DNA of 64,000 nt from Chondrinema litorale (GTDB lineage Bacteria; Bacteroidota; Bacteroidia; Cytophagales; Flammeovirgaceae), in NCBI RefSeq assembly GCF_026250525.1, contig NZ_CP111060.1, positions 62,001 to 126,000 of the forward strand. Direction: 5' to 3'. The notes under the pieces are model-generated. The model did no database searches and was not told where the DNA came from. It saw only the letters and a program-made list of their open reading frames with translations. Shown piece by piece: positions 38,034 to 47,704 of the stretch (position 1 is the stretch's first letter; each line of letters starts with the position of its first letter). A program made the position numbers and the translations under genes.

Positions 38034-38456
38034 TTATTTAGCATCTAAATGATATTCTTCTATCAAAAAATCCTTAGCAGCATTTTTATTTTCAAAAAAC
38101 AACATTTGTGTGTTAATTAATTGAGCTTTCTCTACTCTTTGATCTATCGAGTCTTGTCTCATATTGGTTATATTAGCAACAATAGCTACTTTTTTTGCAA
38201 AAAACACCACTCTATCTTTTAATGTGTTATTAACCCATTCTTCAAGTTCATCATCAATTTCATAATAAAACATCCTTTCATCTACTAAGATATTTTGGGC
38301 TTTACAGATATTTTGATATTTAAAAAAAGTAAGAAACTCTGAACGGTATAGAGCAGGAAATAGGTTTTTAGAATATGGTGACCATACTACTTCCATTAAA
38401 TTTAATGAGGGAGAATAGCAGATTTTCACAAAAGAGCTTTTGTATAAAATATTCAT
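38034..38456 (-). CDS. STAS-like small protein, array copy 1
   Basis: A 140-residue soluble protein: strand pair FVKICYSPSLNLMEVVWSP, helix YRSEFLTFFKYQNICKAQNI, then the core strand and turn ILVDERMFYYEI, helix EEWVNNTLKDRV, strand KKVAIVA, and closing QMLFFENKNAAKDFLIEEY. The alternating strand/helix pattern and core LVDER sequence fit a STAS/SpoIIAA-like or SEC14-like fold, but no phosphorylatable serine can be assigned. It is one of five paralogues on this strand, each with its own short leader. Function unknown; binding to a partner is the likely role. Confidence 0.7.
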   Translation of the reverse strand: MNILYKSSFVKICYSPSLNLMEVVWSPYSKNLFPALYRSEFLTFFKYQNICKAQNILVDERMFYYEIDDELEEWVNNTLKDRVVFFAKKVAIVANITNMRQDSIDQRVEKAQLINTQMLFFENKNAAKDFLIEEYHLDAK

Positions 38457-38620
38457 AATTGCTTGTGTTGTGATAGTTTACTATACTAACCCAGAAACTC
38501 ATTATTAGCATATTTACATATTTGTATATTTATAATTCATTTGCAATTAGAAAGTATTGTTATAAAAATTTATTAGAATAATTATATTTTAGGCAAATAT
38601 CCTTTATAATCTTTACTCCA

Positions 38621-39124
38621 TTAAACTGAAGCTACTTTTTTCTCAAGTTGATCTGTGAAATCAGTAAATTCATTATTCATAAAAAGAAGTACTTTTCTAT
38701 TTGAAGGAATAATACTTCCTTCTAAAAGCCAACTCTGTGCATCTTCTTTAGACTCAAAATATAATGTTTTGATATCCTGAAGTTCCATCTCATTTACCAT
38801 TTTTTTTGCAGTAACTTTCTGTATAGCTAAACTACTATAAACGACTGCCATTTTTGCGTTTTTAGCACTTATAATTAATCGAGTATTAACCATCGAACTA
38901 GCCCATTGCTGGATGTGTAACCCCATTCTAAACTTGAATTGTTTCTCATTAATTAAAACTTTCTCGTAAGGGCATTTATTCGCAAGTAATAAATAGGTAA
39001 GAAATTCAGATTTGTATTGACTCTCACTGATATTTTTTGTATTCTCTAACCAGGTAGCCTGTAAAAGCTTTATTTTTTCATCGAATTCAATTTTCATAAA
39101 AGAGCTCTCATATATATTTTTCAT
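38621..39124 (-). CDS. STAS-like small protein, array copy 2
   Basis: A 167-residue paralogue of copy 1 with the same order of elements: SSFMKIEFDEKIKLLQATW, KSEFLTYLLLANKCPYEKVL, INEKQFKFRM, QQWASSMVN, TRLIISAK, TLYFESKEDAQSWLLEGS. It has an extra C-terminal tail of about 25 residues (ending QLEKKVASV). LIDER is replaced by LINEK. It lies 165 bases upstream of copy 1. Confidence 0.7.
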   Translation of the reverse strand: MKNIYESSFMKIEFDEKIKLLQATWLENTKNISESQYKSEFLTYLLLANKCPYEKVLINEKQFKFRMGLHIQQWASSMVNTRLIISAKNAKMAVVYSSLAIQKVTAKKMVNEMELQDIKTLYFESKEDAQSWLLEGSIIPSNRKVLLFMNNEFTDFTDQLEKKVASV

Positions 39125-39448
39125 AGTAAAAAGGTTAAGGTCTAGTAGTTAATTTTTAATATGCGTTATGTGAACACACTAATCAATTTATATATATAAC
39201 AACGTGTTGATCATTAAATTGAGGAGTATAAATCCGCATTAATAGTTATTTAATTAAAACCATGCTTAATCCTTTGATCAACTTAGAATAGTTATATTTA
39301 ACTACTGCATGCAATAATACTAATACCATGATTATCGATAAAATATAATATTAGTTTGTTGTTAAATACATAAGGGAATGGCTATAATATTATTACTACT
39401 TTGTAATAGGCGATATTAGTAATCGAAATGGAACTACTGGTTAAAGCA

Positions 39449-39478
39449 TAAAAAAAGAGCTGCTTAGTAATGCAGCCC
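39449..39478 (-). terminator. Rho-independent terminator
   Basis: On the minus strand, GGGCTGC and GCAGCTC (39478-39472 and 39463-39457) form a stem with an 8-base loop, followed by seven T residues. It lies about 70 bases after the stop of the gene at 39548 and separates it from copy 2. Confidence 0.8.
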
Positions 39479-39547
39479 CTTTAACGATTCAAATATTAAG
39501 ACAACCTAGTTTTAATTTCAATAAGAATTTTAAATAGATAAAAAAAT

Positions 39548-40015
39548 CTAGCTCAGTTTAATTCTTTTGATTATATCAGACTCTTTACTTATTATTTTGA
39601 CTTTAATAGGCGTGTTTATTGTTATTGTTTGGCCAAAAATTTTAGCAATAGAAGAATTAGCAATAAGGAAAATTTCATCAATTTCAGTATGATTTTCTAC
39701 TAATGCATTTTGCCAGTGATTTCTTGCTTTAGACTCATAAGCATCCATCTGAGAACAATCCCAAATTTGACTGATCTTATTTGAATGTCTTTTTATTATT
39801 TCAGTCCATAACTGAATCCCTTCTATGGAGGTTTCTGTGCTTAATATACCTTTAAATTTAAAATACAAATAGGGTTTATAATTAATTATTCTCCACTCTA
39901 ATGACAAGGAATGATTATTATAATTAAGTAAATAGGTGAAGCTTTTCTCCTGAATTACTTTTTGCTGAGGAGAAATGCAATGTTTAGCATTTACTAATTC
40001 ACTAAGTGCCATCAT
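39548..40015 (-). CDS. Small hypothetical protein within the STAS-like array
   Basis: A 155-residue soluble protein that is not clearly a copy of its neighbours. It has LYFKFKGILSTETSIEGIQL, WTEIIKRHSNKISQIWDCSQ and a hydrophobic strand DEIFLIANSS, an arrangement also compatible with a SpoIIAA-like (STAS) fold, with a WDCS turn where the partner-switching serine lies in true STAS proteins. It has its own terminator and sits between copies 2 and 3. Confidence 0.6.
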   Translation of the reverse strand: MMALSELVNAKHCISPQQKVIQEKSFTYLLNYNNHSLSLEWRIINYKPYLYFKFKGILSTETSIEGIQLWTEIIKRHSNKISQIWDCSQMDAYESKARNHWQNALVENHTEIDEIFLIANSSIAKIFGQTITINTPIKVKIISKESDIIKRIKLS

Positions 40016-40109
40016 ATCTAGAATATTTATTATAATAACAAGATCGTAGTTGTAGTAATTAAAAACAGCTTTTTAATTATACCTATAGAGATATTGGAAT
40101 ATAAATATT

Positions 40110-40547
40110 TTAGGCCACAAGTGAGTGTGTATTAACAACCCAATTCATGGCTTCTTCTTTTGTATCAAAAGAATGAAAAGTATTACATTGCGTTTTTGTT
40201 TTACATAATGTTTGGCAGCTATTAAAAGCATGAAAACTATCTGTATGCTTCAAAATACCTACCTCTAAGTTCAAATGTGATAACCTATCTTTATAAATCT
40301 GGTAAAAGCATAAGTTAATATTCATTATAGGTAAATAGGAGAAGTTTCTTTCATCAATGAGTATCTTACTAAAAGTTGAGTGATTGATGTTTTGAATTAA
40401 GCATTGTACCTCTTGTCTAATCTGACTGTCATTAATTTTACTAATACCAGAAAGCCAAGTAACACTTAAGACATGATATTGATTACATAGTTCAATTCTT
40501 AAAAAAGAACTTTCATATAATAGTTTAGCACCTTTGATTTTCTCCAT
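40110..40547 (-). CDS. STAS-like small protein, array copy 3
   Basis: A 145-residue paralogue: YESSFLRIELCNQYHVLSVT, ILIDERNFSYLPIMN, then a divergent middle and the closing FHSFDTKEEAMNWVVNTH. Its second half contains four cysteines and differs most from the other copies. It lies 40 bases downstream of copy 4 and the two may be cotranscribed. Confidence 0.65.
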   Translation of the reverse strand: MEKIKGAKLLYESSFLRIELCNQYHVLSVTWLSGISKINDSQIRQEVQCLIQNINHSTFSKILIDERNFSYLPIMNINLCFYQIYKDRLSHLNLEVGILKHTDSFHAFNSCQTLCKTKTQCNTFHSFDTKEEAMNWVVNTHSLVA

Positions 40548-40587
40548 GTTGAATAAGTATTAGCTGTGTTATTTATGCTATGTTATA

Positions 40588-41031
40588 TCAAGTACTGACT
40601 TGATAGCCATCCATTATAATATCCTCTACCAACCATTGTATGGCATCATCTCTATTAATGAAAAATAAATAGTCTGAACTATCTTTAGAAACTTCTTCAA
40701 TTAATAGCTTTAATAAAAGTTGTTGAACAAACTCATGGTTCATTACAATAGCAATTTGAGAAGGCTTTATCTGTAAGTTAGTATTGAGTGTACTACTAGC
40801 CCAATTTATGAGCATAGTACTTGGAGTGAATAACATTTGACGCTCATCAAGTAAAACTTTGTCTATGTTGTACTTTTTTCTAATGTTAATATATGAATAA
40901 AAACATTCCTGATAGTCTGCTTGAGCCATCAGTTTTGTAGCAGGTTGCCAAACTACTTCCAATAGTGAATCAGATTGGTAGTAATTCATCTTTAGAAACT
41001 GGCTAGAATATAAAATTGTGCGTGTTGTCAT
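40588..41031 (-). CDS. STAS-like small protein, array copy 4
   Basis: A 147-residue paralogue: SQFLKMNYYQSDSLLEVVWQ, YQECFYSYINIRKKYNIDKV, LLDERQMLF, INWASSTLNTNLQIK, QIAIVMN, FINRDDAIQWLVEDIIM. It is closest to copy 5, sharing DYQECF, LLLKLLIEEV and DDAIQ-LL(E/D)DIIM blocks, so the two are the youngest duplication of the array. Confidence 0.7.
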   Translation of the reverse strand: MTTRTILYSSQFLKMNYYQSDSLLEVVWQPATKLMAQADYQECFYSYINIRKKYNIDKVLLDERQMLFTPSTMLINWASSTLNTNLQIKPSQIAIVMNHEFVQQLLLKLLIEEVSKDSSDYLFFINRDDAIQWLVEDIIMDGYQVST

Positions 41032-41252
41032 TGTATGTAATTGGTTAAAATCTATTCCTAAAACTTCAAATCGTAAAAGCTGAATTTGATAGGAGAAATA
41101 AATTAAAATTTATTTACAAAAGTTAATAGAATACAACAAGTACATATTGGTAAAGTACAAATGAACACAATCAATGAATCGATCTATAGGTCTTTTGATG
41201 CATAAAGTACTATTAATTTTATATATTTAAGGTTGTAGAATAAGCAATATAT

Positions 41253-41687
41253 TTATCTAGTAGCTATCATAATATCATCTAACAAACACTGAATTGCATC
41301 TGCTTTTGAAGTGAAAAATAATATATCAATATCATCATTTGTTACTTCTTCAATTAAAAGCTTTAAAAGCATTTGCTGGATAAAGTATTTATTTAAAATT
41401 ATACATACAAAAGAGACTTTATATTTAATTTCCTCATTTAGTAATTTAATTGCCCATTTTTGTAGATCAAAATCTGTTACATAAAAGTATTGACTTTCGT
41501 CTATTAATAATTTATTGACCAAATTATTTTTTCTTATTTCTAAATAAGCCAGAAAGCATTCCTGATAATCTTTTTTTGTCATATGCTCAGTCAATGGTAA
41601 CCAAGTGATTTCTAATAAGAGTTCAGAAGAATAATAATCAATTCTGACAAAAGAATTTTTAAAAACACAAATACTTAAATTTGACAT
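41253..41687 (-). CDS. STAS-like small protein, array copy 5
   Basis: A 144-residue paralogue and the first of the array in the direction of transcription: NSFVRIDYYSSELLLEITWL, KDYQECFLAYLEIRKNNLVN, LLIDESQYFYVTD, LQKWAIKLLNEEI, LLLKLLIEEVTNDDIDILFF, ADAIQCLLDDIMIA. It has no signal peptide. The leader of about 220 bases after its stop and before copy 4 contains no gene. Confidence 0.7.
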   Translation of the reverse strand: MSNLSICVFKNSFVRIDYYSSELLLEITWLPLTEHMTKKDYQECFLAYLEIRKNNLVNKLLIDESQYFYVTDFDLQKWAIKLLNEEIKYKVSFVCIILNKYFIQQMLLKLLIEEVTNDDIDILFFTSKADAIQCLLDDIMIATR

Positions 41688-41869
41688 GGCTAAATGGTAT
41701 ACGATATTGCCGTTTTAGTTATTAAACTTGGCAGTCTATTAAAAATAGGAATAAGAATGGAGTCAAAGCAGAACTCCGATTATTATGCAACAGTCCTTTT
41801 ATAGATTTTCTATTTGAAAGTTTCCTTAACAAGATAGAGTGTCTTTCAAGTTATATTTGAATAATTAAA

Positions 41870-41910
41870 AAGAAAAACAAAAAACAGTTACTCAAAGAGA
41901 CAACTGTTTT
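41870..41910 (-). terminator. Rho-independent terminator of the T9SS protein gene
   Basis: On the minus strand AAAACAGTT (41910-41902) pairs with AACTGTTTT (41889-41881), followed by a T-rich tail (TTGTTTTTC). It lies 30 bases after the stop at 41940. Confidence 0.75.
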
Positions 41911-41939
41911 CCCTTTACAAATACAAATAATCAACAAAC

Positions 41940-44900
41940 CTAATTTTTTACAACTTTAATAGTTGATGACTGATCGATTGTAGACACTTTCACAAAATAA
42001 ATACCTGATTGAAGGCTCGCTACATCGATTGTATATTTTGTATTTAAAGCATCACTTGCATGCTGCTTTTTCATTGCTATCTTTCCTTCGGCATTAATAA
42101 TGGATATATTTATTTTTGTACCTACAGCATTATTTACTGAAAGCTGTAATTGATCTTGAAGTGTATTAGGAAAGGCTATTACAGATAACTCATCTTGCCT
42201 TTCTATTCTAACCTTTACTACTCTTGAATAGAATATGGAGTTGTCTTTATCGATTTGCTTGAGTCTGTAATAGTATAATCCATTTAAGTTCTCATCTACA
42301 AATGAATAAGAAGTATTTGTTTGTGTATTTTGATTTCCTTTCACAAAACCAATTGATTCAAAGTTGTATCCATCCCCACTTCGTTGAATTTCAAAACCCT
42401 TATTGTTTGTCTCTGAGGCAGTTTGCCAAGAAAGAAGGGCATTTTTTTGGTTTTTAACGGTAGCATTAAAGCTGATTAGTTGTACAGGTAGTAATTCATT
42501 TTGCTCATGTAAATACATAGATGAAAAGCTTGGTACTGTGAATTCCACATAATGCCTTTCCGTTTTAAAACCATTCGATTGAGCTTGAGACGTTAAAAAT
42601 GTCTCATTAGCTGTACCTGGGGCATCTCCATCATATTTGGCAATGGTATATTCCATGGTATTCTCCTGTGAAGTATTTGTAGAATTCGTTTCTGCTACTT
42701 GATAGCTAGTTTCATCATTAATTAATACATCATAATTACTACCACTTCTTTTTCTTTTTAAAGTAGTTCGTTCATTTTCGGTAAAATATAACCTCACCTT
42801 AGCTGCTTGTCCATTAAACTGAGGTGTAATTTTATAATTACGTTGCATATAATGTTCTCCATTATGACTTTTAACATCATCATCTATTCGTACTTCGGCA
42901 GTAATTACACCTAAGTTATTGCCTAAATCATTGATGCTGGCAATCATGTTTCCTTCTTCATCTAGAATATGATAAAAGGCATTAAACCCATTTAAAATGC
43001 ATGTCCCCTGTTTACCCGCATTAGCTAATTCCTCAGGAGTAAAGGTTGGGGTAGTTACTATTATCGATTTACTGCATCCATATTGAGATATTACATCAAT
43101 TTGAACTGTTGAGTTATTATCAATTAGAAATATAGAATCATTTGAGTAAGCATGTTCAGGCATATTTGAAAGCTTGTATTGGTAATTTCCACCACCACCA
43201 ATAGCTTGTACATAAACCTGTGTTTTATTGGTGCCAATCGGCTGGCATTGTGCAGAGGCAGAAACCTGCATTTCTTCCAGTTGAACTATGGTAAACGGAT
43301 CAGATACATCTGTACAACCTGATTCATTAGTTACAGATAATGAGTAAACACCCTCAGTGGCAGTTTGAAACACTCTTTCAGTAGAAAGTATATCACCTGC
43401 TTCATTTTTCCATTGATAAGCCACAAATGCTCCTGGGTCGAAACTAGCAGTTTCACCATAACAAAGATAATTCTCATCATTAGCAAAAACAGGTATGGGT
43501 TTGTAATGTACTTTTGTTGTAGTTAAAACATTTCCGGAACAACCAGTAAGATCAATTATTACACTATCTAAAGTATTAATGTTATATGAGTCTTTGGCTT
43601 GTAAAGTAATTTGAGTGCTGGCTGAACCAGCATCAAACTTTACTAATCCATTTTGTAAACCTATTACATCATATTCAATATTTTTTGTTATTGAGCCTGA
43701 AAAGCTAGGTGTAAAAGCAAGTTCATTAGAAGTATTGCCATCTCTAGTATAAGTGATGGTAACAGGATCTGTTGAACATGCATTATATATTTCAGAAGTA
43801 GAAACCACTGATGAAATATTCGTACTGAATAATCCTTCTATCAATACACCAGAATCAACAAATCGGTCACCTACATCGCCAATCATCCATTTGATATGGT
43901 AAGTTTGGCAGCTTTGTACTTGTTTCTCAGCGACCAAATTAACCGTAAAACCATCATATTCAATTGAACCAAAAGCATTACTGTCTTGAATGGTTCCTCC
44001 TCCATTGTTAGGATCGTCATAATAGGCATTGTTTACAAAATATTGACTATTTGAATTATGGTTCACATTATTAATTGAAACAGGAGTATTGGTATTAGGA
44101 ATGACAGCAATATTCTCCTCTCCACTAATTCCTGGACCACTAATTAAAAAAGCAAAAACATCATTAAAACTACTTCCTACATAATCTACATACTCATCAG
44201 ATGCAAATGTGTAATTAAAACTAAGTGTTTCTCCTGATGGTGTCACATCAAATTCTATATAACACACATCCATAGTAGAGGCAGTTGTATAATTATCTAG
44301 TGTTGCATTCCCTTGCGTATTCAATTGGGTGCTCCACCATTTACTGCGGTTCATTTGTTGAATATCTTCTGCTTTACCAGTTGACATAATTATACCGTGA
44401 TCTGATCTTAATTGAGAACCTGAAGTAGTAGTATAGGTTCCATAAGCTTCGTTGGCACAAGAGGTAATAGATAGATTCTCAATAGTAACTCCTGTACCAG
44501 TAATATTTTGCTGAAATTCTTCTATGGTAGCATTCGCATCTACTGAGATGATTTGATTGGCAATTCCCAGGTGATCTATGGCCATATCACTTCTACTTCC
44601 TCCAGTAGCTACACTTTTAAATCTTAACCTGATACTAGCACCAGCATAAGCAGATAAGTCAACCTTTTGCAAATACCAAGCATTGTTTTTATTGCCACTT
44701 GCAGACCAAATCGATGTCCAATCATTACTACCTGGCATGGTTTGGACCTCTAAAGAAAGTGCTCCCATTTGATCTCCATACATGTGATAATTAAAATAAA
44801 AATATGGAGTAGAAAGGTCAGATAAATTAAAACAAGGGCTTTCTAAATAGGTAACATCATTATTAGAAGATTGCTCAGTATATAAATAATAATTTCCTTC

Positions 44901-45578
44901 ACTAGCAGAACTAGGTCCAGTTTCATTAGTCATGGTACCTCCACTATTCAATGTCCAGTTAAAATCATCGTTTCTACTTTGTTGCCATCCTCCAGTTCCA
45001 TCCTCGAAACCTTCTTGATAAGGGAAAGTGGTTACTTCTGAAGGACAAGCAGCTTGAAGCGTACCTGTCACTACAATATTATCAAAGTTGTAAGTTTCAC
45101 TATCTGAATTATTGAGTGCTCTGATTATAATTTGTAAGGTACTGCCATTTAATCCTGCAATAGAGGCAGTTGTATAATTAAAATCATTGCGTATATTGCT
45201 TATAATTGTTTCATTTCCACCATCTAATATATAAGAAACTTGTATATAGTCTGAGTTTTCTAGGTTACCAGTCTCACTTAAACTCACTGAAAACGCAATG
45301 TCTGAATAAGATAAAATGTCAATTTCCTCTGAAGCCCATATGGCTTGCTGTCTAAGACCAATTCCATAAAAAGTGCTATTCCAAACTCCCCAAAAATAAT
45401 CTTGTGGAGGATTTGAGGTATTCCATGCAGTATGACCATTATCAGAAGTAGTAGAATTAGCTAGGCCTGAAAAATTTTCACTCCATATCTCTGTCTGTGC
45501 GGACAGTGAGGTATTTGCAATGAAAAAGAGTGTAAATGTGATAAATACTTGAGATAGTAGCTTGTTAATGGTTTTCAT
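41940..45578 (-). CDS. Large T9SS-exported surface protein with choice-of-anchor and MAM-like domains
   Basis: A 1,212-residue exported protein. Signal peptide about 1-27 (SLSAQ). Residues about 28-170 and 185-340 are beta-sandwich domains (the second MAM-like: FPYQEGFEDGTGGWQQSRND). Residues about 345-590 match a choice-of-anchor-L type domain (DHGIIMSTGKAEDI, FASDEYVDYVGSSFNDVFAF, GDVGDRFVDSGVLIEG). Ig-like parts follow, including a segment ending in a type A T9SS sorting domain (PVQLISFNATVKNQKNALLS, SYSFVDENLNG, YFVKVSTIDQSSTIKVVKN). It would be translocated by the type IX system and fixed on the surface, perhaps as an adhesin. No catalytic domain is visible. Confidence 0.88.
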   Translation of the reverse strand: MKTINKLLSQVFITFTLFFIANTSLSAQTEIWSENFSGLANSTTSDNGHTAWNTSNPPQDYFWGVWNSTFYGIGLRQQAIWASEEIDILSYSDIAFSVSLSETGNLENSDYIQVSYILDGGNETIISNIRNDFNYTTASIAGLNGSTLQIIIRALNNSDSETYNFDNIVVTGTLQAACPSEVTTFPYQEGFEDGTGGWQQSRNDDFNWTLNSGGTMTNETGPSSASEGNYYLYTEQSSNNDVTYLESPCFNLSDLSTPYFYFNYHMYGDQMGALSLEVQTMPGSNDWTSIWSASGNKNNAWYLQKVDLSAYAGASIRLRFKSVATGGSRSDMAIDHLGIANQIISVDANATIEEFQQNITGTGVTIENLSITSCANEAYGTYTTTSGSQLRSDHGIIMSTGKAEDIQQMNRSKWWSTQLNTQGNATLDNYTTASTMDVCYIEFDVTPSGETLSFNYTFASDEYVDYVGSSFNDVFAFLISGPGISGEENIAVIPNTNTPVSINNVNHNSNSQYFVNNAYYDDPNNGGGTIQDSNAFGSIEYDGFTVNLVAEKQVQSCQTYHIKWMIGDVGDRFVDSGVLIEGLFSTNISSVVSTSEIYNACSTDPVTITYTRDGNTSNELAFTPSFSGSITKNIEYDVIGLQNGLVKFDAGSASTQITLQAKDSYNINTLDSVIIDLTGCSGNVLTTTKVHYKPIPVFANDENYLCYGETASFDPGAFVAYQWKNEAGDILSTERVFQTATEGVYSLSVTNESGCTDVSDPFTIVQLEEMQVSASAQCQPIGTNKTQVYVQAIGGGGNYQYKLSNMPEHAYSNDSIFLIDNNSTVQIDVISQYGCSKSIIVTTPTFTPEELANAGKQGTCILNGFNAFYHILDEEGNMIASINDLGNNLGVITAEVRIDDDVKSHNGEHYMQRNYKITPQFNGQAAKVRLYFTENERTTLKRKRSGSNYDVLINDETSYQVAETNSTNTSQENTMEYTIAKYDGDAPGTANETFLTSQAQSNGFKTERHYVEFTVPSFSSMYLHEQNELLPVQLISFNATVKNQKNALLSWQTASETNNKGFEIQRSGDGYNFESIGFVKGNQNTQTNTSYSFVDENLNGLYYYRLKQIDKDNSIFYSRVVKVRIERQDELSVIAFPNTLQDQLQLSVNNAVGTKINISIINAEGKIAMKKQHASDALNTKYTIDVASLQSGIYFVKVSTIDQSSTIKVVKN

Positions 45579-46070
45579 AATCCATGTTGTTTGTCTGTTG
45601 ATTATGAAAAAGCAAATAAACTGTAAACATGAAATTAATCTTTTTTTCAGAAATGAAAATAGTGAAAATATGTATTGAGATTAATGTATATCTTGTTTTT
45701 TTTGAATAAATGTCACTATTCTTACAAGTTAAAAATGGAAGTATTACATCTGAAAACTTTAAATTTAATATCAAAAATGGGATTGTGTATTCGATAATAC
45801 TCATAAACAAAAGCAACATAACAATGTAATTTATTCTAACTTTATTAAAATAATTTAGCAGTGCTTCAAGTATTAATTATTCTCAATTTGGGATATATTC
45901 CCATATTGAATACATTTCCTAAATGAGGAATTGCTCATTTCTAACAAAGTATACTATTTGTTACTTTTACTAGTTCTAGAAAAGAATTTAAATACCTACA
46001 ACTAGGAGTGTAGATAGATTGACTTTATCGCTAATACTTTTTTTTAAGAAGTAAATGTATAATCAATAAG
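45579..46070. other. AT-rich intergenic stretch
   Basis: About 490 bases between divergent genes. It holds the promoter regions of both; a short leftward reading frame in it has no coding character. Confidence 0.4.
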
Positions 46071-46655
46071 ATGACTAGCGATAACTTCAAGGAAAAACTT
46101 TCCGACATTAAAAGTCAATTAATTTCAGAAAAAGAAAACCTTCAAACAAGTCTAGAAAAAGTAGATAATTGTTTAAGGATTTTAACTGAAAATGATTTTT
46201 GGGATAAAAGAAAGGATTCATTATTTAAAGATTTTATTTTTTCAGTTAAAGATTTTTATAATGATATTTTTAGCTATATAGCTCATCTCCAAGAAGAAAT
46301 ACAATTTGACAAGCTAAACCAACATATAGAAATTATCAGGTTACTAACGTATTCTAGCCATAAGATTAATGCTTTGCTAGATGTAATTTGGAGATATGGT
46401 GGCTTAAAGTCAGCATATAAGCAATATCCAATATTAGAGAAATTATATTTAGATTTAAATGAGTTAAATATCAGTGTGCAATTTTTTAATAACATCTCCT
46501 ATAGAATAGAATATGCTATAATTAAGGAATACAAATTCATCAAAGAAAACTCAAAAAAATACATACCTTCCACTAAGCGGAAATACTCTTTTCAATTTTT
46601 TTATCCTTTAATACAATCGTTCAAGCGGTTGGAAAATGTCTTATTACCTAAATAA
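46071..46655 (+). CDS. Hypothetical cytoplasmic helical protein
   Basis: A 194-residue protein rich in lysine, glutamate and aromatic residues and predicted almost entirely helical (SQLISEKENLQTSLEKVDNC, HIEIIRLLTYSSHKINALLD). No signal peptide, no known motif. It stands alone, divergent from the large T9SS protein. I do not recognise the family. Confidence 0.6.
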   Translation: MTSDNFKEKLSDIKSQLISEKENLQTSLEKVDNCLRILTENDFWDKRKDSLFKDFIFSVKDFYNDIFSYIAHLQEEIQFDKLNQHIEIIRLLTYSSHKINALLDVIWRYGGLKSAYKQYPILEKLYLDLNELNISVQFFNNISYRIEYAIIKEYKFIKENSKKYIPSTKRKYSFQFFYPLIQSFKRLENVLLPK

Positions 46656-47138
46656 TCTCATCTTTTTAAACCTTTGTGTTTTATCCCAAAATGAACATTA
46701 TTCATCTATTAATTATCTAATTGAATTGATAAAATATTTCATTTTAAAGAAATAAATATGACACATTATAGATGCATGAAAAATATTTATTCAAGTTTTG
46801 CATTATACTAATAAATCCTAGGACAATATCTAATAATCTTCATTCTTTCCCACCTTGGAGCAATTTCTATTTTTTAGAAAGCATTTTATTTAACATTTTA
46901 ATACAAATACACAAGTGTAATAGAAGTGATTTTCTTTAATGAATTATTTAATATAAATGCCTTTGGATAGCTTAAAACGTGAAAAGCTAAATAGGGAAAG
47001 CTCGTATCAAGATACAAAGAATTCATAAATCGATCTAGTAATTGAAATTTTTAATGAAGAATCCTACATGGTTTTTCCCTACTAAAAAGTATTGGTAAAT
47101 AGCTTGTTCAAATTTTTTTTAAACTAAACAAGCGCAAT
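46656..47138. other. Gene-free stretch
   Basis: About 480 AT-rich bases with no convincing gene, hairpin or repeat. Confidence 0.4.
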
Positions 47139-47525
47139 ATGAACAAGCTATTACAAATTTTAACAACTCTATTATTCATTTTTGGTCTTCAACAAAATTT
47201 ATTTGGACAAAATAAGCCAATACATATAAAAGAAAAACCAGTAAGATATGTGAGTATCAATACTTCTGCTTGCTGTAACCACTGTAAAGATCGCTTAGAA
47301 TTTGAGTTGATTTATACAAAAGGGATTATGGATGCCAGTTTTAACAAGCAATCTGAAAGAATCGCAGTAAAGTTCAAAACAAAAAAAATAACTGAAGAAA
47401 AGATAAGAGAAATCATTAGTGAATTAGGCTATGACGCTGATGAAGTTAAAGCAGGTATATTATCATTAAATAAATTAGAGGCTTATTGTAAAAGTATTGG
47501 AACAGACTTAGCAAACAATAAATAA
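47139..47525 (+). CDS. Exported heavy-metal-associated (HMA) domain protein
   Basis: A 128-residue protein with a signal peptide (about 1-23, QNLFGQ) and one ferredoxin-like HMA domain: VSINTSACCNHCKDRLEFEL, KFKTKKITEEKIREIISELG, YDADEV. The CCNHC site replaces the usual CxxC loop and can bind a soft metal ion such as copper. Many Bacteroidota code for such periplasmic copper or mercury-binding proteins. A short C-terminal tail has another cysteine. It is a single gene; its link to the GumC-like gene 180 bases on is unclear. Confidence 0.82.
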   Translation: MNKLLQILTTLLFIFGLQQNLFGQNKPIHIKEKPVRYVSINTSACCNHCKDRLEFELIYTKGIMDASFNKQSERIAVKFKTKKITEEKIREIISELGYDADEVKAGILSLNKLEAYCKSIGTDLANNK

Positions 47526-47704
47526 TCTATAACAATATTTAAGTGTATTTATTTTGGATATTTTAGTGCGAACTTAAAATAAGCTGCATACAGATAAAGT
47601 AGACCAGAAAATTAACTGGTTATAAAAAGTCTTAATTATTAATTGAGATTTTTTTCAATTTTTAGTCATTTTCAGCATTTAATAAGAAGAGAAAAGATTT
47701 TTTT

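Noticed and set aside
39548..40015. Sixth full copy of the STAS-like array
   Set aside because: Motif order does not align with the other copies; annotated as a separate small protein of possibly similar fold.
45565..45819. 84-residue leftward reading frame
   Set aside because: Overlaps the start of the large T9SS gene, has no protein-like composition and no ribosome-binding region.
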